From assembly GCA_964499865.1 (NCBI GenBank), contig CAZCPY010000011.1, positions 1 through 38,936 on the forward strand: a DNA stretch of 38,936 nt, written 5' to 3'. Both the position numbers and the translations under genes were made by a program. The notes beneath the pieces were generated by a model, which saw nothing but the letters and a program-made list of their open reading frames with translations, was not told the origin of the DNA and searched no databases. Positions 25,201 through 31,588 of this stretch are shown one piece after another; the first letter of the stretch is position 1, and the number at the start of each line of letters is the position of its first letter. The stretch is from JANOGU01 sp964499865 (GTDB taxonomy: Bacteria > Pseudomonadota > Alphaproteobacteria > Rhodobacterales > Rhodobacteraceae).

Positions 25201-27977
25201 TCGGTGGTGGCCGAGGAGATGATAAGCGCCGAGGCCTCGTTCACGCCGTTGGCGTAGCTGACGGTCGAGCCCGTGGTGGTGATCGTGCCGCCGATGGCGT
25301 CGGAGTTGCCGATGCGCAGGCGTCCGGTGCCGTCAACCGTGACGTTGCCCGCGATCTGGCCGGTGACCTCCAGCGTGCCGCCCTCGACCCGCGTCGGGCC
25401 GCCGTAGGTGTTGGCGCCCGACAGGATCTGCGTGCCGGTGCCCTGCTTGGTGAAGCCGCCCAGGCCCGACATCTCGCCGGCATAGGTGTTGCTGGCGGGC
25501 GAGGTGTTGTTCACCGTCAGCCCGCCGCCGGTGGTGACAAGGCTGATGCCGCCGGCGCCCGCAAGGCCGCCCACGACCTCGAACACGCCGCCGTTGACGC
25601 TCAGCGCCCCGGGGGTGTTGACGGTCAGCAGGGCCGTGTCGGACAGCGCGTTGCCGCCCGAGATCGACAGGACGCCCGTGTTGACGGTGGTGGCGCCAGA
25701 GAAGGTGTTGGCTCCGGTCAGGTTGACGGTGCCCGCGCCCGCCTTGGTCAGCGCGCCCGAGCCGGAAATCGCGCTGCCGACGTTGATCGTGCCCGCGCCG
25801 CCCAGCGTCAGGCCGAAGGTGTCTGCGTTGATGCCGCCGCTGACGTTCAGCATGGTGCCGGTATCGGCCGTGATCGACGCCGCCGACCCAAGCGTGATCT
25901 GGCCCGTCGTCGTGTTCTCACCCGAGACGTTGCGCAGCGCGCCGCCGTTCGAGATGCCGGTGCCGTTGAGCGTGATCGCCTCGGCCGTCGAGATGCCGCC
26001 CGACAGTTCCAGCGCCGCGCCGCCCGACACGGTGGTGCCCGCCGCCGTGGTGCCGAGCCCCTGGGCATTGCTGACGCGCAACGCGCCGCCAGTAACCGCG
26101 GTTGCGCCGGTGTAGGTGTTCGCCCCGCTCAGCGTGAAGGTGCCGGTGCCCGCCTTGGTCAGCCCGCCGCCGCCCGAGGCAACGCCCGCGAAGGTCGTCG
26201 AGGTGTTGGCGCCGCCGGTCGTCAGGCTGTCGGTCAGCGTCAGCGTCGTGGTCGCCCCGCCCGCCAGCGAACCGATCACCTCGGTCACGGCGGTGGCGGT
26301 GCCGTCGCTGACCGTCATGTTGGCGGTGCCGGTCAGGCTGACCGCTGCTGTATCCACCAGCGAGGACCCGTCCACCGTAAGCCCGCCGGCGCTGCTGACG
26401 TTGACAACGGTCGAGGCTATGGAGCCGGTGACGTCCAGCACTCCGTTGCTGACGGCGGTGGTGCCCGTGTAGCCGTTCGCGCCCGACAGGGTGAAGGTGC
26501 CCGTGCCCTGCTTGGTCAGCCCGCCGTTGCCCGAAATGTTGCCGCCGAAGTCCGTGCTGGTGTTGTTGCCGCCCGTGGTCAGCGTGGTGCCGCTCAACGT
26601 CACCAATGGCGTGCCCGCGGTGGAGGCGAGCGAGCCGATGGTCTCGCTGCCCAGCAGCGCCAGGGTGCCGCCGCTCATCGTCACCGCGGCGGCGTTGGCG
26701 ATCGAGGACCCGTCGACCTGCAGCGTGCCGCCGGTGATCGAGACGTCGGTCGAGGCGATGGAGCCGGTCACGTCCAGCGTGCCCGCGCTGACGGTGGTGG
26801 TGCCGGTGTAGGTGTTCGTGCCCGACAGGGTCAGCGACCCGGCGCCGGTCTTGACCACCGCGCGCGCGCCGCCGGTCTCGCCGATGATGCCCGACTGCGT
26901 CGCCGCTTCGGTCGCCTGCACCTCGAGGTTGGTCGAGGCGGCGTTGAGGGTGATGCCCGAGCTTTCGTTCACTGCGTCGCCGTAGCGGATTGTCCCGCCC
27001 GACGCGGTGATGGTGCCCGACACCGCGGTGGAGGCGCCAAGCCGCAGCGTTCCGCTTGCCACCGTGACATTGCCCGTGACCGTGCCGGTGACGTCGGTGA
27101 CGCCGGTCTGCACCGTCGTCGCCCCCGCGCCCTGCAGGGTGCCCGAGATCGTGCCGCCGTTCAGCGTCTTGGCGCCGCCCGAGCTGACGGTCCCGGACAG
27201 CAGGCCGCCGTTCTGCGTGTAGGTCGAAGCGGTCAGGGTGGCCGCACCGGCGATGGTGCCGCTGTTCAGCGTCACCGCGCCCACCGTGTCGGCGGCATTC
27301 ACCGTCAGCGTGCCGCCCGACACCGCGACCGGCTGTGCATTGCCGATGTTCGTCCCGGGATTGAGGTTCAGCGCGCCGGCGGTGAGCGTGACGGCCCCGG
27401 TGATCGTGCTCGCGTTGTTGGCAGTGCCGCCGTTCACAACCAGCGCCCCGGTGATCGTGCCGTTGTTGGTCAGCGTACTGATCAGAGAGCCGCCGTTGAC
27501 CGTTACCGTGGTGTCCGACGGCGTGCTGCTGCCGCGCACCTCGCCGTTGATCACGAGCGTACCGCCGCTGTTCACGTTGACGGCCAGCGAGTTCAGGACG
27601 ACCCCCGACGCCACCGTCACCGTGGGCGCTACCGCGCCCGGTGCAACGCCCAGCGAGATCGTCGTCGAGGCCACGTTGTCGGTCGCCGCGGCGACCGTCG
27701 GGTTGGCATTCGCGCCGCCCTGGCCGTCGATCACCACGACCCCGCCCGCCGCGGGCACGGCGTTGGCGTTCCAGTTGGTACCGGTGTTCCAGTTGGCGTC
27801 CACCCCGCCGCCGTCCCAGGTCTGCGCCTGCGCGCCCCCGCCCAGCACCAGCACGGCCCCGGTGGCCAGCACGAACACCAGTTCGGTGGCCCGGCCCAGG
27901 CGGCAGCGCGGACCCAGACTGCGCTGGCGGATTCCGACCTGGCGGGTGACGTTCTGGGCGACGGGGGCGAGCGACAT
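19290..27977 (-). CDS. Giant autotransporter with beta-strand repeats and C-terminal barrel
   Basis: This is a type V-secreted surface protein of about 2895 residues. An extended basic N terminus with a hydrophobic core (ELVFVLATGAVLVLGGGAQAQ) is the signal peptide, cleaved near residue 48. The mature protein opens TWDGGGVDANWNTGTNWN. The passenger contains about 16 autotransporter-associated beta-strand repeats of the form GGLTKxGxGTLTLSGANTYTGxTTVxxGTL, predicting a long beta-helix. The last 270 or so residues, from about RPSSPFASGL, form the outer-membrane barrel and end in the expected aromatic residue (AQVRLSF). Start 27977 was chosen for AGGA seven bases upstream. I see no protease or lipase catalytic motif, so adhesion or aggregation is the likely role. 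Confidence 0.9.
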   Translation of the reverse strand: MSLAPVAQNVTRQVGIRQRSLGPRCRLGRATELVFVLATGAVLVLGGGAQAQTWDGGGVDANWNTGTNWNANAVPAAGGVVVIDGQGGANANPTVAAATDNVASTTISLGVAPGAVAPTVTVASGVVLNSLAVNVNSGGTLVINGEVRGSSTPSDTTVTVNGGSLISTLTNNGTITGALVVNGGTANNASTITGAVTLTAGALNLNPGTNIGNAQPVAVSGGTLTVNAADTVGAVTLNSGTIAGAATLTASTYTQNGGLLSGTVSSGGAKTLNGGTISGTLQGAGATTVQTGVTDVTGTVTGNVTVASGTLRLGASTAVSGTITASGGTIRYGDAVNESSGITLNAASTNLEVQATEAATQSGIIGETGGARAVVKTGAGSLTLSGTNTYTGTTTVSAGTLDVTGSIASTDVSITGGTLQVDGSSIANAAAVTMSGGTLALLGSETIGSLASTAGTPLVTLSGTTLTTGGNNTSTDFGGNISGNGGLTKQGTGTFTLSGANGYTGTTAVSNGVLDVTGSIASTVVNVSSAGGLTVDGSSLVDTAAVSLTGTANMTVSDGTATAVTEVIGSLAGGATTTLTLTDSLTTGGANTSTTFAGVASGGGGLTKAGTGTFTLSGANTYTGATAVTGGALRVSNAQGLGTTAAGTTVSGGAALELSGGISTAEAITLNGTGISNGGALRNVSGENTTTGQITLGSAASITADTGTMLNVSGGINADTFGLTLGGAGTINVGSAISGSGALTKAGAGTVNLTGANTFSGATTVNTGVLSISGGNALSDTALLTVNTPGALSVNGGVFEVVGGLAGAGGISLVTTGGGLTVNNTSPASNTYAGEMSGLGGFTKQGTGTQILSGANTYGGPTRVEGGTLEVTGQIAGNVTVDGTGRLRIGNSDAIGGTITTTGSTVSYANGVNEASALIISSATTDLEVLGTDAAEQSGIVSSTGAFGFTKIGEGQLTVSGANTYTGLTTVSNGTLRVTNATGLGTAAAGTSVTGDGTLALEGGITVAGEALTLASTGDDGNGALNSVSGTNAWTGTVNLAASSTVQVTAGTLTLSGVVSGGSGLTKSGVGTLVLAGANTYSGVTTIIAGTLEVGNGGDLGTGTVLNGAQLTFNRNTALTVSNAITGTGNLTQAGSGTITLAGNNAYTGTTTINAASTLVVGDGTTNGTLGTGAVSNNGTLAFDRSDTVTLATAVSGAGALRQNGTGTLILTGANAYTGTTTIETGGTLQVGAGGTTGQLGTGGVVNDGALVFDRSNALSVANVISGTGTVTQTGVGTVTLSGANSYAGLTTVDAGSVLRISNGTALGTTAAGTTVANGAALELTGVITVAEAISVSGTGISNGGAIRNISGNNEVSGAITLTGATRINSDADQLTITGGITGAGQNLTLGGAGNISVSSAITTGSGTLTKDGSGIVALAIANSFTGATTVSNGFLQLIGAGSKLSDTALLTVNSPGVVQVFASETVGNITGNGTIAIDGGATLTAGDAAGSTFSGAITDNVIAGGAFTKQGTGTLILTGTNTYTGTTTISAGTLQIGNGGATGTLGGGNTVNNAALVFNRSGALSYAGVISGSGTLTQQGSGTTTLTGANTYAGTTTVSAGGLTVTGAGTIASATVNVTGGVLTTDSDALAAGTTVNVSGSGTFTTSGTDTFTAITQTGGTVNGSGVLTLTGAFSQSGGGVTGGTVSITAASFTQNSGTIASGTSVTSSGAQSLQGGTIAGALDGAGAITALTGTTNITGAVTNAASFTVASGTVNLNTAGSVDTAGNDVTVSGGTLNDDGNGLADTEVLTVNAPGAFVLTGADTIAGLQGDGGVTLSGAVLTVNNAAGFTYAGVASGTGGLTKGGAGNLTLTGANTFSGGTTVNAGTLTLNNAGGNALADTGAVTVTGGTLALSTAETIGSLAGAGAVNLGANTLTIGGDGDGTAGEVTTYSGAMSGNGGLTKSGNDTQVLSGANAYLGTTTVNGGTLRVTGGSAIDDGGAVVVGNGGTFQVSGTQELIGSLASSDTDPATSTARVQLDAGLAITGSADTTFAGNNANGGGISGTGQLTVQGGGTLTLTGENLLTGNLVAGGVAGSEIVLSGAGSVDSTLIVADDNAIIATDGGAFVSNAELAMDAGSAFNINGDEVVSSLGGNSQAEQLGTVTIASGATLTLNGTSGGFPASAIAGTVTGAGTLNVTGNTTTVFATGNVSTLTTIGTNGTVVNNSTDAGAGAMGDVTNAGTFTASDGSNTGALVTTGASGDVANSDVNAATLVTDVASVTNNAFATTTLTGGAAAAQAVSVTGVIDVNAGTVTSTGTVLAGSVTNGATFNAEGALDADVTNETGGIFNVTGALSGADLDAAGGLNSFTNQGTLNVTAGSYTGLASLGNTGTVNLGAQTLSTTGGTTNAGTFIITGGTVGGAFINNATTAVNGTGTFTGPVSGTGVFDMADDAVIDTVDVLTFAGPAGSVGAMGYLMDYDADGNGDRIDSAGAIGGGLQTFTFEIAGIGFATGDSAVVVQGQTGLNAGFSVNQDIGTTIYSLIDQGGDTVLVAESNPGIGGISAGVSLTQALVANVVNRPSSPFASGLAAEEGCSQGGYFRGVFGRSVAEGTSFNGFTNRTNEVTASYAGAQAGYDFGCNDARFFNGWDGAFGGLVGYNTGSAESPVIFNTGGGDVLTSTTLTDFDQTYAGVYAVLSRERLTTDVQLRFENTEYTLNERLPVDADGNPLPTAVPLGLNDSTFDANSVNFTGRISYSLALNQEGLAFVPTAGVSVSRTEGSTLNFGGGERLRLDPYTSTVGFVGGTLARSRIAAEGNSGTTLFVSGNYYKEFGGDRGSTFDPTPGASNSGDEQDISSSSIGGFAELSAGWNYVRILEDGPGGARQLNANIRADARFGDSVTSAYSITAQVRLSF
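21760..26870 (-). repeat. Autotransporter passenger repeat array with a higher-order duplication
   Basis: Degenerate repeats of about 25-35 codons recur about 16 times at variable spacing. Two longer blocks are also similar to each other: the stretch around 25850-26090 (GTTVSGGAALELSGGIS, then GTGISNGGALRN) and that around 23850-24090 (GTTVANGAALELTGVIT, then GTGISNGGAIRN). This points to segmental duplication inside the gene. Confidence 0.75.
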
Positions 27978-28365
27978 CGGGCGATCCTGTCCTTGTCGTG
28001 ACATGCAGACCGCGCAGCGGGATCGCTGCGCAGGCATGGCGGTGGGTTTGCGGGCAAGGTAACGGATACGCTCACGCGGCGGCAACCGCAAAGCGCCACG
28101 CGCGCGGTGCCGGAGCCGCCTGACCGCAAGTTGTTCCATTTGCGCCACGCCTGCGCCCTGTCTCCGCCGTTTTCCGCGGCCCGGCCGGACCGACGCGCCC
28201 CTGTCCGGCGGGGCAGGGCAGGGGCTTTCCGGTCTGCGCCCTTGACGCGGCGGCAGGCGGGATAACTTGCCCCGAGCGGTCCGAGACGCTTGCAATCGTG
28301 GCGTGCGTGTCGCAAGGCTCGGAAAAAGGGTCGCAGTCAGACGATCCGCACGCGGGAGGACGAAG
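27978..28365. other. 388-bp divergent intergenic region (autotransporter / TRAP transporter)
   Basis: This gap must hold promoters for both neighbours. Toward the autotransporter a weak TTGCGG-17-TATCCG pair can be read leftward near 28060-28090. Toward the TRAP genes there is a TTGACG at 28242-28247 followed by GATAAC at a short 13-base spacing. Neither is convincing. No hairpin terminator, RNA gene or small gene was recognised. Confidence 0.4.
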
Positions 28366-28905
28366 GTGAACGGACTGCTGGCGCTTGCCCGAGGGATCGA
28401 CAGGCTCAGCTGGGCCGCTGCCGTGGTCGCGTCCTTTCTCGTGATTGCCAGCAGCGCGATCAGCGCCGGCAATGCGCTGTCGCGCTATGCGCTGGACGCC
28501 TCGTCGAACGCCTGGCTGGAAATCCAGTGGCAGATGTTCGCGGGCATCTTCCTGCTGGGCACCGCCTGGGTGCTGAAGCTGAACGAACACGTGCGCGTCG
28601 ACCTGATCTACGGCGGGCTGTCGGCGCGCCGCAAGCTGTGGGTCGACGTCTTCGGCTTTGTCTTCTTCTTCTTCCCGCTGTGCATCCTGATGCTCGACAT
28701 GACGGTGCCCTGGTTCCTGCGCAGCTATGTCTCGGGCGAGGCTTCGGCGAATGCGGGCGGGCTGCCGATCTGGCCGGTCAAGGCGCTGCTGCCGCTCGGC
28801 TTTGCGCTGCTGCTGCTGCAGGGCATCGCCGAATTCATCCGCCGCATCGCCGCGCTGCGGGGGGTGATCGCGCTGAACACCGACTACGAGGCGCCGGTGC
28901 AATGA
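28366..28905 (+). CDS. dctQ: TRAP transporter small permease (DctQ type)
   Basis: This small integral membrane subunit of a tripartite ATP-independent periplasmic transporter has 179 residues and four predicted membrane segments. These are about residues 15-40 (AAAVVASFLVIASSAISAG), 55-75 (QMFAGIFLLGTAWVLKL), 90-115 (VFGFVFFFFPLCILMLDM) and 140-160 (ALLPLGFALLLLQGI). The sequence NEHVRVDLIYG after the second helix is a family hallmark. The GTG start at 28366 is chosen because GGAGGA precedes it; an upstream ATG at 28267 would add an Arg-rich tail. It is followed after 16 bases by dctM and then the binding protein. The substrate is inferred from the binding protein. Confidence 0.93.
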   Translation: MNGLLALARGIDRLSWAAAVVASFLVIASSAISAGNALSRYALDASSNAWLEIQWQMFAGIFLLGTAWVLKLNEHVRVDLIYGGLSARRKLWVDVFGFVFFFFPLCILMLDMTVPWFLRSYVSGEASANAGGLPIWPVKALLPLGFALLLLQGIAEFIRRIAALRGVIALNTDYEAPVQ

Positions 28906-28921
28906 GCGGGGATCTCCTGGC

Positions 28922-30340
28922 ATGCTAACCTACGGCGCACTGGCGCCCGCGATGTTCGCGGGGCTGATCGTCTTCCTGCTGGTCGGCTTTCCCGTCACCT
29001 TTTCCCTGGCCGCCCTGGGGCTGTTCTTCAGCTTCATCGCCGTCGAGGTGGGCTACTTCGGGGTCGAGTTCCTGCAGGCCCTGCCCGCGCGCATCTTCGG
29101 CATCATGTCGAACGAATTGCTGCTCGCCATCCCCTTCTTCACCCTGATGGGCGTGGTGCTGGAGAAATCGGGCCTCGCCGAGGACCTGATGGAAGGCATC
29201 GGCCAGCTGTTCGGCGGGTTTCCCGGCGGCCTTGCGCAGGCGGTGATCTACGTCGGCGCGATCCTGGGCGCGATCACCGGGACGGTGGCGGCATCGGTCA
29301 TCGCCATCGGCATGATCTCGATCCCGATCATGCTGAAATACGGCTACGACATGAAGATCGGCACCGGCGTCATCGCCGCGTCGGGCACGATCACGCAGGT
29401 CATCCCGCCGTCGCTGGTGCTGATCGTGCTGGCCTTCCAGCTGGGCGTGCCGGTGGGCGACATGTACCTCGGCGCCATCGGGCCTTCGGTGCTGCAGGTG
29501 CTGCTGTTCTCGGGCTTCATCCTGTTTGTGTCGCTGTTCCAGCCGCACAAGGTGCCCGCCCTGCCGCCCGAGGCGCGCACGCTGCGGGGTGCCGCGCTCT
29601 ACGCCAAGATCGCCTGGGGCATGGTGCCGTCGCTGGTGCTGATCTTCCTCGTGCTGGGCACCATCTTCATGGGGCTGGCCACGCCGACCGAGGCGGGCGC
29701 GATGGGGTCGGTGGGGGCGGTCCTGCTGGCCTTCGCGCACGGGCGGTTCACCTGGAAGATGCTGTGGGACGCCGCCGACGGCACCATGCGCATCACCGCC
29801 ATGGTGATCTTCATCCTGATCGGGGCCACCGTGTTCAGCCTGGTCTTCCAGGGCGTCAACGGCGGCAGGTGGATCGAACACCTGCTGGACGGCATCCCCG
29901 GCGGGCGGCTGGGCTTCCTGATCTTCGTCAACATCTTCATCTTCTTCATCGCCTTCTTCCTCGACTTCTTCGAGATCGTCTTCATCATCATCCCGCTGCT
30001 GATCCCCACGGCGATCGCGCTGGACATCGACCTCGTTTGGCTGGGGGTGCTGATCTGCGTGAACATGCAGACCGCCTTCATGCACCCGCCCTTCGGCTTC
30101 GCGCTGTTCTACCTGCGCGGCATCGCGCCGCCCGAGGTGAAGTCGCGCGACATCTACCTGGGCTCGATCCCGTTCATCCTGCTGCAGCTCGTGCTGGTGG
30201 CGCTGATCATCACCTTCCCCGAGATCGTGGACTACTGGATCAGCGATGCGGTGCTGCTGGACGACGCCGCGATCAACCAGCAGCTCGACGCGATCCCGAT
30301 GCCCGATCTTGCGCCGCCGCCCCTCGATCTGAACCCCTGA
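28922..30340 (+). CDS. dctM: TRAP transporter large permease (DctM type)
   Basis: This 472-residue polytopic protein is the sodium-coupled transport channel of the TRAP system. Hydrophobic segments cover most of the length, from MLTYGALAPAMFAGLIVFLLVG to FILLQLVLVALIITF, about 12-13 helices. Diagnostic DctM blocks include ELLLAIPFFTLMGVVLEKSGLAEDL, AILGAITGTVAASVIAIG, TITQVIPPSLVLIVLA and ATPTEAGAMGSVGA. The Pro-rich C-terminal tail (about residues 440-472) lies past the last helix. It is between dctQ and the binding protein gene, all rightward. The next gene starts 61 bases later behind a GGGAGGA site, so the three genes are one operon. Confidence 0.95.
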   Translation: MLTYGALAPAMFAGLIVFLLVGFPVTFSLAALGLFFSFIAVEVGYFGVEFLQALPARIFGIMSNELLLAIPFFTLMGVVLEKSGLAEDLMEGIGQLFGGFPGGLAQAVIYVGAILGAITGTVAASVIAIGMISIPIMLKYGYDMKIGTGVIAASGTITQVIPPSLVLIVLAFQLGVPVGDMYLGAIGPSVLQVLLFSGFILFVSLFQPHKVPALPPEARTLRGAALYAKIAWGMVPSLVLIFLVLGTIFMGLATPTEAGAMGSVGAVLLAFAHGRFTWKMLWDAADGTMRITAMVIFILIGATVFSLVFQGVNGGRWIEHLLDGIPGGRLGFLIFVNIFIFFIAFFLDFFEIVFIIIPLLIPTAIALDIDLVWLGVLICVNMQTAFMHPPFGFALFYLRGIAPPEVKSRDIYLGSIPFILLQLVLVALIITFPEIVDYWISDAVLLDDAAINQQLDAIPMPDLAPPPLDLNP

Positions 30341-30401
30341 GGCCCTATATCTGGCGCACAAAAGACCACCCCACAAAGACCATAAACGGGAGGAACCATC
30401 C

Positions 30402-31493
30402 ATGAAGAGACGCAATTTCCTGACCACTGCGGCCGTCGGCTCTGCCGCGGTGGCGCTGGCCGCCCCGGCGGTCGCGCAGACCCAGCCCAAGATCAGCTGG
30501 CGCCTGACCTCGGGCTTCCCCAAGGCGCTGGACACGATCTACGGCGCGGCCGAGGAATTCGCCAAGACCGTTTCCGAAGCGACCGACGGCAACTTCCAGA
30601 TCCAGCCGTTTCCGGCCGGGGAAATCGTGCCGATGCCGGAAGCGGCCGATACCGTGGCCGCGGGCACCGTCGAGATGACGCATACCGCCTCCTACTACTA
30701 CTGGGGCAAGAACGCGGCCTTCGCACTGGGCACCGCGGTGCCCTTCGGGCTGAACGCGCGCGGCATCAACGCCTGGTACTACCACGGCGGCGGCATCGAC
30801 ATGATGAACGCCTTCTACGCCACCCAGGGGCTGATCGGCTTCCCGGGCGGCAACACCGGCGCCCAGATGGGCGGCTGGTGGCGCAAGGAGATCAACTCGG
30901 TCGCCGACCTTGCGGGCGTCAAGATGCGCATCGGCGGCATGGGCGGCAAGGTGATGGAGGCGCTGGGCGTCGTGCCGCAGCAGATCCCGGGCGGCGAGAT
31001 CTACCCCTCGCTGGAACGCGGCACGATCGACGCGGCCGAATGGGTCGGCCCCTATGACGACGAAAAGCTGGGCCTGAACAAGGTCGCGCCCTACTATTAC
31101 TACCCCGGCTTCTGGGAAGGCGGCCCGACGCTGAACTTCATGGTGAACCTGGCCAAGTGGAACGAACTGCCGGCCAGCTACCAGGCGATCATCAAGACCG
31201 CCTCGGCCACCGCCAACGTCTCGATGCTGGCCAAGTACGACGCCCGCAACCCGGCGTCGCTGCGCAGCCTGATCGCGGGCGGGGCGCAGCTGCGGCCCTA
31301 TCCGGAGGACGTCATGAAGGCAGCCTTCGAGGCGGCGAACGCGCTCTACACCACGCTGATGGCCGAAAACGCGGACTTCAAGACGATCTGGGAAAGCCAG
31401 CAGGCCTACCGCAACGAGGCGAACCTGTGGAACCAGGTGGCGGAGTATACCTTCGACACCTTCATGATCCGCAACCGCCCGAAGGCAGGCTGA
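30402..31493 (+). CDS. TRAP transporter solute-binding protein, TakP-like
   Basis: This 363-residue periplasmic binding protein has a twin-arginine signal (MKRRNFLTTAAVGSAAVALA, cleavage after AVAQ), so it is probably exported folded by Tat. The mature part starts QPKISWRLTSGFPKALDTIYGAAEEF. The signature ERGTIDAAEWVGPYDDEKLGL places it in the DctP subgroup of TakP and related proteins, in which the Glu-Trp pair and an upstream Arg (here in VKMRIGG) contact a 2-oxo or hydroxy acid with a cation. Pyruvate, another 2-oxoacid or lactate is therefore the likeliest substrate, but specificity cannot be read with certainty. It is the last gene of the operon, followed by a strong terminator. Confidence 0.9.
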   Translation: MKRRNFLTTAAVGSAAVALAAPAVAQTQPKISWRLTSGFPKALDTIYGAAEEFAKTVSEATDGNFQIQPFPAGEIVPMPEAADTVAAGTVEMTHTASYYYWGKNAAFALGTAVPFGLNARGINAWYYHGGGIDMMNAFYATQGLIGFPGGNTGAQMGGWWRKEINSVADLAGVKMRIGGMGGKVMEALGVVPQQIPGGEIYPSLERGTIDAAEWVGPYDDEKLGLNKVAPYYYYPGFWEGGPTLNFMVNLAKWNELPASYQAIIKTASATANVSMLAKYDARNPASLRSLIAGGAQLRPYPEDVMKAAFEAANALYTTLMAENADFKTIWESQQAYRNEANLWNQVAEYTFDTFMIRNRPKAG

Positions 31494-31515
31494 CCGCAGG
31501 CGCCCGATGACCGCC

Positions 31516-31547
31516 AGGCGCCCCGGAGCGATCCGGGGCGCCTTTCC
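31516..31547 (+). terminator. Rho-independent terminator after the TRAP operon
   Basis: AGGCGCCCCGGA (31516-31527) pairs perfectly over 12 bp with TCCGGGGCGCCT (31532-31543) around the loop GCGA. TTCCCGTT follows. It starts 22 bases after the binding-protein stop and ends about 45 bases before the peptidase start. Confidence 0.85.
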
Positions 31548-31588
31548 CGTTGCGACCCCAGCCAACGAACGCCTTGCCGGAGAGAGCC

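Noticed and set aside
21760..26870. Repeat array that might be taken for a CRISPR or other short-spaced DNA repeat
   Set aside because: The repeats are degenerate, keep codon phase and encode the autotransporter beta-strand motif. Spacers and repeats are not of uniform length.
19137..28001. An open frame of about 2950 codons on the plus strand, antisense to the whole autotransporter
   Set aside because: Its translation is a low-complexity Arg/Gly/Ala/Val mixture with no domain. It arises because the GC-rich autotransporter codons rarely give stops in that antisense frame.
28242..28266. TTGACG with GATAAC as a promoter for the TRAP operon
   Set aside because: The spacing of 13 bases is too short for a normal sigma-70 promoter, so it is mentioned only as a weak hint.
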